The position numbers and the translations under genes are program-made. Shown here piece after piece: positions 23,470-35,599 of a DNA stretch of 64,000 nucleotides. Numbering within the stretch: the first letter of the stretch is position 1; every line of letters starts with the position of its first letter. Source of the stretch: Cenococcum geophilum 1.58 (lineage: Eukaryota > Ascomycota > Dothideomycetes > Gloniales > Gloniaceae); contig KV748186.1 of the NCBI GenBank assembly GCA_001692895.1, forward strand, positions 1,727,785-1,791,784. The letters run 5' to 3'. The notes under the pieces are model-generated. The model was not told the origin of the DNA. It did no database searches and saw only the letters and a program-made list of their open reading frames with translations.

Positions 23470-26000
23470 ACGGGGTACCGCTAAAGGCTTGCGGACGTCC
23501 TACTAAGAAGGGTTAATAGAAGTCTGGAAGTTAGTAGGCTTAGTAACCTTAACTTTCCTACCCACCTAGTTACCTATAGCTTCTTAGGTAATAGCAAAGA
23601 TAAATAACTTACCTAGGGCTTATAGTTTTTAAGGAGATAATTTTAAGTACGACTTGTTCTGGCAAGTAGGAGGCTGCAGATTTTTAAGTCATTTTAAGCA
23701 TTCTTAGAGGTGCCGTTAAGGCGCTGATTGTTCTTAACGCCACTCTAAATCTCACTGGCGTGGTAATTAATTATATACATTTCTGAACTATATTTAAGAG
23801 TTATAATTACAGCCTTCTTTAGCTTTACTCTACGGATTATATCTATATAATATGCCAATATATCCATTAAGCGAGTTTAATACATTATATAGTAGCTCCT
23901 ATCGCGCCTCCTTAAGTATATTGTGTATAGTTATTAGTATACCTAAGTATATATTCCGGTGCGCTACTATTCCTAAATTATCCGGCCGGTTTACTCCGCT
24001 AACTCTTTATAGAAACTCCTGCATATTGCGGACTCTATTTTTATAGGTTAGAAGTTTTAGAGGATGTTTAATAGGGCCTTCTAATATATAGCCAAAATAC
24101 TAGATAATAAGGGTTGTAAAATATAGCACCCATAGTCTATAAAGAGAGGAGTTATCCTAAGCCAAGTAATTGGTCTCCTTAGTAAGAATCTTAGATACGA
24201 CTTAAAGTGTATAAAATGCTGCATCCTATGCTATAGCTGTATTCGCCTAATTACGAACGTAATTTAAAGTATTAAGATTAGCTTAAGGCGTAACTTTCTA
24301 GCCTAGTAGATTGGTGGCACTAGTAAAAATTCGGCACTAGAGTATACTTAAAGATAAAGGCATTAATATACGGGCGACGTAATACAATATCTCCTTGCTT
24401 TTGCCTTGGCTTAACAATAAAGTATAAATGCTTTAGCGGAGGTATTTAAATGCGCTTTTAAAGCCCTCTTCCCAGAATAATAGATAAGTAGCTATAATAC
24501 GGCTTTTTGCACTTTCGTAAGCTAAATGCAAGCGTATATTTAATAATCTAGCTATTAGGATTTGCCTTATAAATAAGCTTTATATAAGTGAGCCTCCCGT
24601 TATAGTTGCTTTAAGTCTATTTAAGAAGAATAGGGTGGGGCTTTCTGTGCGTAGTTAAGCTTAGAGTTTATAGTAATTTGTTTTAAACTAGAAAGAGTTA
24701 TTATAGGGGAGAGGAAGGTTAATCTCCTAAGGGCTTATAATAGCTTTACGCCTAAATAAAATAGCATTTAAGGAATTAAAAAAGAATACTGTAAAAACTA
24801 GTTAATATAAAGCCTTAGAAGAAATCTAGCTTTTGGGGTGGTTCCAGGATCCCTAAAAATTGAGGTTTGATAGGACACCTACCCTAACTAATTACGCTGT
24901 TACTTTATGCTAGAGGTAAGAAGTTTTAAGAAGTATTAAATGTCTCTTCTAAAAAAGCTTAAAAAGTACTTTTGTTTAAAACAGCTAGAGCTCTACATTT
25001 AGATTCCTAAAATATTATTATGTAATTATTAGCGCTAAGAAACCTGCGAGCTTAATGCAAACTTAAGGAAGATTACCGTAACTACTTCTAAGGTAAGATG
25101 CCCTTAAGATACTTAATATAAACAGCTATAAAATATAATAATCTGCTGCATTAAAAGTAGGTTTGTATAAAATTGGGAACTAAGGATGGACTTTAATCTA
25201 GAATATGTTAATATATTCCTATACTATAAAATAACTAAGTTTATAGCTATTGGCGGCTATTGTGTCTAGAGTCTGCTAAAGCGAGTAGGCCTGTATTATT
25301 TCTAGGTACTTACTTTTAGGTAAGGCGTGTTTTGGAGGGCCTTTATTAGGGGTATTAGTAGTATATAGATGATCGTTTATAGACGGATTTTCTAGACCGT
25401 TTAAGTTATAGATTTGATCTTCTATTCCGTTAGTCGTGGAAGGTTTAAGTTAGTGGTAGCTGTTTAAAGCTCCCGGTTGGATTTATAAAGGGTGAAATGT
25501 CCTATAGTAATTGTTACTTTAATAGTTGTGTAGCTATATTATATTATAAAGCTCTAGAGGCCATTTAGTTTCCCTAGCTAATAAGGAGTTCTGGAATTCC
25601 GCGAATATAGGCCTAGTGGTAACTATAGCCCCCCCTATAAGCGACACCTATAGGGATAGCACTAAAGGTAGCTGGTTGCTCGCTGGATGGCTATTGGCCT
25701 TAAAGCGCCTTATAAGGATATTATTTCGTAAGGAACTATGTATATATCTTAAGGAAGAGCTTATATCGGCCTTAGATGGTTCTATAGCTGGATTTTTCGG
25801 TTTAGTAGGAAAGGTATAAGGCAATAAATAAGGGTTATAAAAAAGAGGCAAACGAGCGTGTATAAAGGTAAATAGGGCGAAATAAATTATATATACCGAA
25901 CTCCCTCCTTACCGCACTTTTTATATCTTTCCTTTTAATTATTATATAGCTAAACGGTTAATCTAAAGCATTTAAAGCGTGGGGAATTGCAGAGTAAGGT
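23470..26000. other. No recognisable gene
   Basis: TA-rich DNA without family motifs. A small imperfect hairpin sits at 23711-23746 (GCCGTTAAG/CTTAACGCC). Two overlapping open frames on opposite strands at 25616-25851 are mutual shadows. A GGATAGGACACC-like motif near 24870 and GTCCTATAGTAATTG near 25500 hint at decayed inverted ends but are too short to call. Confidence 0.4.
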
Positions 26001-26006
26001 TTGCAT

Positions 26007-26350
26007 AACTCTAAGGATATTATAGTCGCTTTGCGTTAATAAGCTAGAACCTCTTATAGGAAGTATAGAAAGACAAAGTGGCGTTTTATATTAAGGTTTG
26101 TTGCAGCTAGCGCTAAGCCGAATTCTAGAATACGATATATCGCATTTTAGAATTCGGCTTAGCGCTAGTAGAGGTATACTAGTTAGACGATACCTTATCT
26201 AGCTAACGCCTTAGTAAGGGGATAGATATAGATGGGCGCAAACATCAATAAAGTTCCTAAAAAGTTAATTAAGATAGTGTTCCTGCTAACAAGCTATTCT
26301 TTAGTTACCCCCTTCTTACTAGACTATTCCTTAGTTATCTTCCTTTTACC
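26007..26350 (+). repeat. Dispersed repeat copy 2 (other copy 3331-3680)
   Basis: Same block order as copy 1, with a 60-base difference between the first block and the palindrome and an added GATGGGCGCAAACATC block after it. Confidence 0.75.
26107..26168. repeat. 62-nt palindrome (hairpin), copy 2
   Basis: Same palindrome as at 3456-3517, less decayed: the arms CTAGCGCTAAGCCGAATTCT... match with only two differences. Comparing the two copies suggests the ancestor was a perfect palindrome. Confidence 0.9.
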
Positions 26351-26359
26351 GCTGTTTAT

Positions 26360-28190
26360 ATTAATAAGTAAGACTACGCGGAATAAGAAAGTTAATAGAA
26401 CTGGCTAACTAAAAGAATCTACTAGTGCCGTGTCTTTCTTTATAAGCAGCTTTCTAATAAGCGGGCCGCTATATTTATAACTCACTTTTAGGCAACGGGC
26501 ATTATAATAGATATCGCAACGGACGTTATATATATAAGGCCTAAAAGTTAATTAATCGATTATTTTAAGCCTATATGCAGCCCTAGGCCTTATATAGGTA
26601 GCTTTAACAATTTCGTTAAAGAAGGTAACAGCTCTATATATAAAATAAGTCGGATCGCCTAATAGTGTGTTTGGTTGCAATCTAGAGCTTTTTTAATTTA
26701 ACGTTGGTCCATGCTTTAACCGGCGTTAATTAGTAGATAATTAGTGGCGCTTAATCTGGTAGTTGTACTTAATCTAAAATAAAGCCGACTATTTAGTTAA
26801 TCGTTCTAAAAAGGCCTTAGATAAGGCTTAAAATTAATAACGTCTTCTGCCCGTGTGTTAAGTACGAATACTAACTAATTAGATCCGTACGGCGATAGTA
26901 AGGATTAAGAAGAGGACGTCATATAGGGCCTATAGCTGTTACAGTAATACCTAACAATAGTTCTGGAAGAGTCCTCTATATACATTTCCTGCTTATATAA
27001 GCAGATTCCCTTTATTTCTATTTTAGTTAACATCCGTAAGCAATTACTTATAACTCTATAGGTATAGGCCTATATAGAGGCCTATATTCATTATAGTTAG
27101 ATTCTATAGATTTATTTAGTTTATTAATACCGTCGTCAGTAAGGGTAGTAGTGGTAGGGGTATAGTGGGCAATTAAATGGGTGCATAGATTAACTAAATA
27201 GTTACCTTTAGATTAGATTGAGGCTCTAGATTCAATCTAGAGCTATAACTAAATACACCTTAAGAAATCTTATAAAACTTTATAAAAGTCCCTTATACTA
27301 TAGAATTAACTTTTTAATAAAAAAAGGTTAGCGATATCCGCTTACAGATATACGTATTTCCGCTAATTAATTCTACGGTCTAAGATTAGTAAGGTAACTA
27401 TACAATAGTACGCGCGCCTACTTTATAAGCTCGGTTAGTATATAGGGTTTATTAGTATTATAAGTGCACTTAGGCACCTAATATATAGATTAGCTTTATT
27501 CTTCAAAACCTTTAATTAGGGCTTATTAAAGGAAAGTATATGCCTTAGATATGCGTCCGGACAGTAGTGCTGGCACTATATAGTTTACTTAAAGTTTTTA
27601 TTAGAACCTTGCCGCGAAGTAGCTTTATAAGTTTAGGTTTGGAGTGCCCTTTATAGTCTTATTTAACTTCTTTATTAAGAGCGTCAGAAAATATAAAAAT
27701 TACTAACTTTGGGAAATAGCAGGTTCTTTACTTTTAGGCTTTATTTTAAGACGGTATATACTTATCTACCGCTTTTTAGAAAGAAAACTAATCAAAATGG
27801 AACTATAAACCCTAGTAACGAATTAAAAGAGCCCTAAACTAGCGAGAGTTTAGATACTAAGGCTACATTTACCCTAAGTAAGAAAATTCGAAATTAGGAA
27901 TATAGTAAACATTCCACTTTTTAGAAATTCCTATAAGCACTCTAAAGAACTTTAGGTTCGGCTGCTACTTTTCTAAAGTCCTTAATTCTGCTTTAGTGGA
28001 TAAAACCATTATAAAAGGGGCATAAATTTAAGGACGATAGCCGGTTTAAAGAAATCAAATATAAGCGAAGTTAGTCATTCTATTTAAGCGTTAAATATCT
28101 TAATATTAACGCATTTTAGTTAACTAGTATACTAAAGGGTATTTAAGGCTTACAGCGTTTTATAACAGCGATTTAGATTTTTACATGTTC
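26360..28190. other. No recognisable gene
   Basis: No family motif is seen. A pair AAGGCCTAAAAGTTAATTAAT and CCTATATAGAGGCCTATA-type short palindromes occur at 26545 and 27065. Low-complexity TA steps dominate. Confidence 0.4.
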
Positions 28191-28214
28191 TGACGGTTTA
28201 GAATACTCTAAAAC

Positions 28215-29060
28215 CAACTTCTATTATATAGACAATATAAGCTAGTAGTTTTAGAAAAACGTCTATTTGATATAGATAATACTAATAGCGAAAAAAATAA
28301 GTATAGAATTTAGTTAATATGTAGAGATAAGGCAGATAAGCAATCGGAAAGGGAAAAACTAATTAATGAAATTAACTGCAAGCTGAAGCAATATAGTGAG
28401 TAATTTAGTGCTATAAAAATTAGAAAACTAGCATTTCTTACGTTTATAGATGAGCTTTTAGACTATAAATAGAATTCGATGTTATTAAAAAAGCTAAGAA
28501 CTAGTGCATATTATAGTATTATTAATTACTACTAGAATAAGAAGCTAATAGTAAAGTTAGAAACGGAGTTTCTTAACTTGGTAGATAATTTTGTCATTTT
28601 ATTTAGAGATTAAGACTTAAATTTCCATTCGGCCCTTAAAAGATTTATTGAAAAGTCTTATATAAAACCGCTAAAGGTAAGATTCTCCAATACTAAACAG
28701 CTAGGGATGTCGCTAACTATACTAGAATATATTTTTAACTCCTAGGACCTTAGCAAAAACCAATAACCCTACTATTAGGCTTCTAGATAAGACAAAGCTA
28801 AACTACCTTGCGATAGCTATAGCGGCGGTAGTCTCAGCCGTTTTACTTATAATTCCAATCTGTCTCCTTTTTAGGCTTATAGTTAGCGAGAAAATTAGGC
28901 TAGCTATTGTACTACTTTTTTCCTTCCTCTTTTATGCCGTTATATCCTACCTAATAAAGCCGGATAACTATTAGTTATTTATAATAACTGCAACGTAAGC
29001 CCTCTTTAGAGCTATATCTGTTTTCTCCTTAGTATTTTAGAACAAGATTAACTAAATCCA
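28215..29060 (+). pseudogene. Unrecognised decayed coding region with a charged helical start
   Basis: The forward frame runs for about 270 codons with Gln-type stops only: VLEKRLFDIDNTNSEKNK (28245-28300), REKLINEINCKLKQYSEQF (28350-28405), FIDELLDYK, LVDNFVILFRDQDLNFHSAL (28580-28640) and a Ser-rich region near 28810. The first 100 residues are charged and probably helical. From about 28880 Cys residues appear at irregular spacing. Retroelement Gag was considered because of size and composition, but no zinc knuckle could be shown. Family unknown. Confidence 0.45.
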
Positions 29061-29069
29061 TTTTAGGTA

Positions 29070-29690
29070 TTATATAGTACTTATCGCATTCTTAACTAAC
29101 CTTAAAAGTAATTTTTCTAGGAAAACTTTAAACGGATAATCCGGCGAAACCGCAGCTAGATAACTTATTATAACTTTACTGGAGCCGCTAGCGGATATAA
29201 TTTTTATTTCTCCTACCCCTTTAGATCTCTTAAAGGTCTAGGTGTTTTAGTAATATCTCTATACCCCTAGAGGCACCTCTACACCTCTACGCCTTTATAT
29301 ATCTCCGCGTATTTATGTCTTTATATCTACGTCTAGAGAAGTAAAGAGAGAAGTAAAGGGGTAAGTCTAGATAGGAAAGTGGGTCGGTGGGGCGGTAGGT
29401 CTATACCGCCTAGGCGCATCTCGTTATAAGTGCTTACTAGCGCTGCTAATTATTTGGAGAATACCGCCCGTTTTACTAGGTAAAATGGGGTTAATCTCTA
29501 ATAGACTAGCATGCTTAAAAAAACGCCTAATATTAAAATTAAAATGAAGCTTTTTAAATTAAATAAATGTGTTAGATTTTGCCTATATACTAATTTCTAT
29601 AGTATAGCAACTAAATAAGTGTCCTATTCCTTTAAGCTCTTACCTAAATCTACTATTTAGTTATACTACCTTTGGCTTCAATTACGTCGC
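29070..29690. other. No recognisable gene
   Basis: Contains a CT-rich stretch of short imperfect repeats (ACCCCTAGAGGCACCTCTAC-like, 29260-29300). The part after 29560 probably belongs to the 3' flank of the mariner element. Confidence 0.4.
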
Positions 29691-29699
29691 GTATATATT

Positions 29700-30660
29700 G
29701 CCTTATAGATGCAATAAGGCGATATAAATCCTCTTTATTAATCCTGTCCCACTCTTCCTAAATTGCCTATTGCATCTCCTCCTCTATATAAGGCCTTTGG
29801 CAGTAGTGGGCGATTTATTCCTTTATTAATTTCTAAAGCGCCTTAATTAGATTAAGATTAGGGCTATTTAGGGGCTAATTAAGGAGTTAGATTTAGTTAG
29901 CTTTAAACTTAGCTTCGGTGGATTAAGCTTTATACGGGGGCGTATTATCCATTTATATAATAGATAGGGTAGGATTAAACGGCTGGGCGTTAATATATAT
30001 ATAATACTCCCTATTATAGTATTTGTAGAAGTTCTTTAGGCTTAGGTAGATATAGTTTTAGAAGCCTTAAGCCGTAATATTGCCCCATTTCTGCTTATTC
30101 TAAAAGACTAGAGGCCCTTTCTTAATACCCGTAAAGCAAGCCTAAATTATTATATAAGGTATATTACGGAGTCTTAGCTAAAGGCAGTAGGGGTGATATT
30201 GTTTATAAGGTCGTTAAGTTACAAAGACGCGCTAGTAGCCGCCACGGTGTATTGTAGATTTATCTATCTATATAATCTTAAACCAGTCTTTAATTGTTTA
30301 CGAGCTTACCCTATAGGCAAATGCGAGTCGCTTTTAGCGCTGCCTTTAGGTAAGCCATAGCTTTAGGTAAGCAACACATTGCCAAAAGCCTTCCTTTTTT
30401 AGCAATCGCCTAATTGTAGAGTTGGAAGCGTAGAGTCCTGTTTTAGTAGAGAGCTCGGCGTAGGTAGTAGTACGCGCCCAATTATAGGATTTAATAAAGT
30501 TGACTAAGTGTTAGCGCGCAGGCGTGTTATATCTAAGGCGATTTCTAAAGCCACTATATTGCAGAGTTGATGACTTATTATAGATAGCGTATATAGTTAA
30601 TAAAGGCTTTTGTAAAGTAGTCGCGATAGTAGTAAAAGGCATAGAGAGAACGTTTTGGAA
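29700..30660 (-). pseudogene. Tc1/mariner-family transposase, decayed
   Basis: On the minus strand the reading goes from MPFTTIATTLQKPLLTIY (about 30590-30645) through a helix-turn-helix part with STIRRLLKKEGFW (about 30380-30425) to the catalytic region. The last block reads MDNTPPYKAQSTEAKF followed by LNQPLNSPNLNLIKAL (29830-29935). In active relatives this is the DNAPxH and SPDLNPIE part of the DDE triad; here the second Asp-type motif is DN followed by TPPY, the final Asp reads Asn and Glu reads Lys, so the enzyme is dead. Length fits the family (about 320 residues). Terminal inverted repeats could not be fixed. Confidence 0.85.
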
Positions 30661-30669
30661 GGCCTTAAT

Positions 30670-31200
30670 TGCGTATTATACTTTGTATAGTACGGAGCCA
30701 CGTTAGCGAAGATCGAGGAGAGGCCTAAGGAGAGGAAGAAAACGGTACTGTAGATGCATCTAGTGACGCCGTATTGGGTATTGTAGTTGCATTAAAAGCA
30801 GGTCTAGTAAAGGCCTGAAAAGGCAAAATTAAACGAAAGACAATATTAGAAAAGCTAGGTAGAGCTCTTTAAGTTAGCTATATATTGCGTTTAGTATATA
30901 AGGGAGAAAGGGTAGGAGAATACGTAGGGGGAGGCGTACTTAGGGGTCGATTTTCGTCCAAATTCTCGTTAAAGGCTATATCTAAAGAAGTATATATAGA
31001 GTAGTATTGGAAATAATTAATTTTGGTGTAAAAAGGGCTAGTTTTAATAAGAGTAATATACTATCCTTTTATATAACCTTAAGCTCGCTATACCTGCTAA
31101 AAGTTATCCCTTTAACCTAATTGCTTACCTAACTGCTTACCACCACCGTTACCACCTTACTACTTTATTATAACCTCTACTATTACGGATAAGGCCGCTT
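30670..31200. other. No recognisable gene
   Basis: Includes the upstream flank of the mariner pseudogene and a GA-rich patch at 30895-30935. No inverted end was identified with confidence. Confidence 0.35.
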
Positions 31201-31249
31201 AAAGAGGCGTATAAGTCTTTCTATATAAAGAAACGCGTTAAGTATTATG

Positions 31250-31790
31250 AATATTAGTTAGTAATATAAAATTAAGAAAAGCTTTATTATAACCGTACTA
31301 GAAAAGCACCTAATTGTAAAGCTAAAGAAAATGAGTTAAAGGCATCGCGGTCACATTATAAGTTAAGGTTGTTTAGATATTTCTATTTAATATTGGCGAT
31401 TGATCTATATATGGCTAGTAAAAGGCTTAATTAATATATACTTATAATAAGATATAATAAAGCGGTATAGTGAGGCTCTAAGGCCTAAATAAGACCCTTT
31501 TATAAGTATTATAAGTGGTAAGAGCTTAACAGTGGTGCTATAGGGAAGGAACTCTGTTACGCTATAGAGGGAGGCTCTTTATACGCTAGGTGTAAAGGTG
31601 ATAATATAAACGTAATTTATAGGTAGGAGGGTCCTAAATATTTAAAAGTAGCTATAGTATATGACTTATATGGAATTATAGTAAAGCTCAACGTGTATGT
31701 AGAGTTATAGTCGCTTAAAGTTAAAGTACCCCTTATATTTTCCGGTACGTGGGTTTTCCGCGACCTAGGGACGGACGTTAATAACGCTTT
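31250..31790 (+). pseudogene. Unrecognised decayed coding region
   Basis: The forward frame reads FRYFYLILAIDLYMASKRL (31375-31430), then YKYYKWQELNSGAIGKELCY (about 31510-31565), then ARCKGDNINVIYR (31578-31625) and VAIVYDLYGIIVKL (31648-31690), with Gln-type stops. A C-x2-C-like spacing is not complete, because RIP turns Cys into Tyr. The CYA...YARCKGDN stretch could be a decayed Zn2Cys6- or CCHC-like cluster, but I cannot decide. Family unknown. Confidence 0.4.
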
Positions 31791-32049
31791 TTTTTATCAA
31801 AAATGACCGTAAGATTTAGAAATACTTAAGTAATAAAAATAATATATTTTAAAAGCCTAAATTCTGTTATATAATTGACGAACTTTAGGAAATAATATAA
31901 AATATTAGGGTTAAGTTATTTTAATATCCGCAACCTTTATAATATAGATATTATTAAATTTATGTTAGTTAGTTTACGGACTAATTAAAAATTTATACTA
32001 ATAGAATTACATCTAAGCTTACTAAGGTAAGTCTGCCAATCCTTACGGT

Positions 32050-33720
32050 GTTTTGCCTCTTATATATAATTTCTTAGGCTTATTATTATTAGGATGGTTA
32101 TCCGCATCTTTATTCTCCTTCTAATACTATACCTACCTCCCTAGCCTTTTTAGAGGCCCTAGGCGAGTAGGGTTGGTTATATAAAAATTACGGAGCTTAT
32201 ACGGGCTATTTTTAAAGTTAGACGCGTTATACCACTTTAAATCGTCCTTATACCTAAGCTATTTAACATAGTACTATAGCTTTTTGCGATAGATATAGGC
32301 TTTAAGGATCTCCTCTACCTTATATTTATTATCTTCGTCCGCTTTAGTTAAAGAAGCTATCTTAAACTATAAGCAGAGTGTAAAAGCGTGCTCGTTATTC
32401 TAAGGTTTAGATAATACTTCCTCGCTAACGCTATTGCTTAAGTTAGTAGCTATAGGTAGGTATATTGGACCAATTACCTCTATTAGTTTAATAGAAGTAT
32501 TTAGTTATAAAGCCCTACCGTAATTGCGCTTTCGCTTATATCTACCTAAGCGATAAAGGTATACGGTTAATTTTAGTTACTTATTACTTTAAAGACGGCA
32601 GCTATAATTACTACTTTCTTTACTACTCTTGTCGCTACTGTTATTGCTATAGTTATTACTATAGAGTATCTTAGTATTATAACTACTAAACCGCGCTTCT
32701 AAGGTAGGTTTTAGGGCTAAAGGATAGTTAGGGAGAGGTCTGCCGCGGAATAGAGATAGCTTTTATCGCCTTATAGAGTATATAGCGCGCTTAGGATACT
32801 GCTTTAATGCTATATTTAACTTTTGACTATGCCGCTTACGGCTAATAGTATAGGCGGGCAAAGGGTGTTTTTACTTGCGCGTTAGTAACGTATCGCATAT
32901 TATATAATTATCGCTGTTACTATCGCTATTATCGCTATTATTACCGCTATTACTACTTATATTTTTGGGCGTAGGAAATTTCTTTATTAGTGACTGTAAC
33001 TAATATATTATAACTTTTAGGACAGTGCGGGTGCTAACTTCTTACGTTAGCTAGTTAATAAAGTAATTAGACCGCGCATTACTATTAGTCTTTAAAATTA
33101 TATAATGGTGTTTAATAGTATCGCTAAATTTAGTATTTGCTATTAACACTTTATCGGCAAAATATACAGTTTCCTTTACTTTACTATCGCAGTTTATATA
33201 GGGTAGTAAATTGCCTATAGTAGACTTAGGTGGCGTTAATATAGGCTTATAACTTAGAAGCGGACTAACTAGAATTTCTACTCCTTTAATAAAGTTGATA
33301 GCATCTTCTATGCCTATAGTATGACAATCTTTACTAAGATGCTCTATAGCTAATATACCTACACCCTTAAGTTAATTATTTATCTATAGACCTATACCGT
33401 CTTTTTACGGAGGGTACTCGTCCTTATTATTGGTATTAGTATTTAGTTTAGTCTAGTTATTATTAATAATAACTATATTCTCTACGCAATGTTAAAAATA
33501 ATATATATAAGCTACTATATTAATTAGAGCTAGGCACTTACCTTAACTGCTACCCTTAAATTTAACTCTATAGAATGTGGGCGTAAGAATCTTTCTATCC
33601 TTAGATTAAGCATTTAATTTTAACTTATTCCCTAGGATCTTGTTAATATTATACTAATTAGTAATAGTAGACGCGGTATTCTTTAGGTTAGAATATTAAG
33701 AGTATAGTTTTAGCGCCGGT
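32050..33720 (-). pseudogene. Chromodomain-containing protein, decayed
   Basis: Minus strand. The C-terminal part reads EEILKAYIYRKKLQYYVK (32270-32320), then DLKWYNASNFKNSPYKLRNF (about 32180-32240), then PTRLGPLKRL. This is the pattern of fungal chromodomain proteins: an ILxxR/AxxxGKLQYxVKW strand pair, then WYPASNFKxSPHKLRDFH, then a PGPP-like tail. Aromatic cage residues are partly kept (Y, W, Y). Upstream (32330-33720) lies a long Ser/Asn-rich linker (NSNSSDKSSKESSN near 32600) and a more ordered stretch, LAIEHLSKDCHTIGIEDAI (33300-33355). Such proteins bind methylated histone tails. It could be a stand-alone chromodomain protein or come from a retroelement; no reverse transcriptase lies beside it. 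Confidence 0.75.
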
Positions 33721-33989
33721 AGCCTAAAATAATATATAATTTAGAGGGGTTCTTGCGCCTAAGAGACGGGAAAAGTACTAAAAGATATTGCTATTACTAC
33801 TGCTGTTGCTACCGCCTTATATAACCTGCTAGAGCAAAAGTAGAGTAATAATGGCAATCTTAAGTAGTTAAAGGGTCTATAGTTAAGGGGTAGTTACTAG
33901 TATGGATTTCTAGGGGTTTAAATAAATAATCTCTTATAGTTAGCAGGATATAGTTAATAAAGACTGCGGGCGAAAAGTACCTATATTAG

Positions 33990-34840
33990 GAAAACCGCCT
34001 AGTATTAAATTACTTTCCCGCATACAACTAAGTTTATTATTTAGCCGTAAAGTTTTAGTGGCGATGCAGCTCTTATATAAAGCCCCTCTTTATTAAATAA
34101 AAACGTGCGCGAATATCCTATTAATACTTATAAGGGAAATAAGGGATTATAGCGCCAGCTCCTTAGAGCCAGGCTATATTACTAAATACGCCTCCCCTTT
34201 TCTATTAGAGTCCGCCTAATAATTATATAAGTCTATAGACGCCCATTCCGTATAATCCGCGCCTTATAAGCTAAATAGGGAGATTTTAATATAACTTTTT
34301 AAATCGTCGGCAACCCTAAAACCTAAATTTAGGCTTAAACCTATGTCTAGGCTCCGGACTTTAGGCTTTTAGTAGCGTGGATTAAACTATATAGAGAGAT
34401 TGGCGCCTAAACAAACCCCTACTATACTAAAAGCCCGCTCTAGCCCTTTACTCCCCCTAATTTAGGACGCCGTAATGCGACACTGCTATATAAATAGTTA
34501 TATAGACTAAGGTATAACCAACCTAATATACGGCATAACCTAGGCGAGTACCTTCCTTAACTGCCACCTGTATAGCTTAATAGAGGGTTATAGTTATACT
34601 TGCCTAGCTTAACTTTCTGGTAAAACTAGGCTAGCGATACTTAGACGGTTTAAGACTAATTATTTCCCTAGGGCTATATAGTCCTATAAGCTTACTAAGC
34701 GTCTAGCTAAAATTATATGGGCTTAACCCCTCCTGCTAAGACGTTATTAGGGCGTTTAAGGCGTCTATTGCCGTTCTGTGTAATTGTTAACGTAATAGGT
34801 AGCCGAAGATTATTAAGTTAAGTAGCTATAGGAGGGGATG
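33990..34840 (+). pseudogene. Unrecognised decayed coding region
   Basis: Two forward frames are partly readable. The better one, 34315-34835, gives LNLGLNLCLGSGL, RDWRLNKPLLY, FLVKLG...RYLDGLRLIISLGLY (34600-34680) and LYGLNPSC, with TAA/TAG breaks. I cannot assign it to a family. Confidence 0.3.
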
Positions 34841-34849
34841 TTAACTTCT

Positions 34850-35560
34850 AAAGAGGGGAAACTAAAGAAATGGGAGTAATACGTATGGGGAAAGGAAATT
34901 AGTGCCCGTTTATAAGTGATTCTTATATAGAGAGTAGAAGATTCTATAAATACTACTTAGCTATAGGAAAGGCGAGGGAAGTAAAGTAGATAAAACCTAG
35001 GTAAAACTCGCTAAATGCTAAAGAGGAGGCACAGATAGGGACTGCTAAGGGATATAGCGTAGTGTCATTGTCGTCGTTTTATAAAGGGAGGAAAATTAGA
35101 GGCAGCTAGGCAGTGCAGCGGTTGTATAATTATTAAGGGAAGAGAAAATGCCTTATAGATGCAGTCCAAGCGTCCAATAAGGAGGAAGTATGGTGTTGGG
35201 GGAAAAGAGACAATGGAGGGAGGAGAGTAGACTAGCGAGGGAAGCGTGCTTTTATGTAATGAGGTCGGCGCACGGGCCAAATAAAAGCGGCGAGATACTA
35301 AGCGAGCATCCATTTCCTGTTGCGGAAGCCTCCATTTCCTAATGCAGTTCCACTCTTATAGATATACCTAAAAGTATAAGAATATATATATTTTAGGAAC
35401 AGACTATACAGAAAGCCATAGTAAGGCCAGCCCTATATTTTAAGTTTAGCTTATTAATTTTCTTACCTAATAATAGGCTTGTCTAACCCCATAAATATAG
35501 TCGCTAATATTAAGCACGTTTCTCTAATACCTTTTAGTAAGATAGCCGGATAATTATAGA
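34850..35560. other. Less mutated patch without a recognised gene
   Basis: This stretch is richer in G and in CA/TG than its surroundings, with an 82-codon open frame on the minus strand (35065-35313). That frame is Pro/Ser/Leu-rich and has no family resemblance. Two near-identical CCTCCATTTCCT / CATCCATTTCCT blocks sit at 35308-35340. It may be part of a younger insertion such as an LTR, but no edges were found. Confidence 0.35.
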
Positions 35561-35599
35561 TCTTTTAATTATACTAATAGCTAAGTAGGTAATAATAAA

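Noticed and set aside
25616..25851. Two overlapping 67-codon frames on opposite strands
   Set aside because: They mirror each other, match no family and have no coding context.
35065..35313. 82-codon minus-strand frame as a gene
   Set aside because: No family resemblance; Pro/Ser/Leu-rich composition follows from a purine-rich strand. Kept only as part of a less mutated patch.
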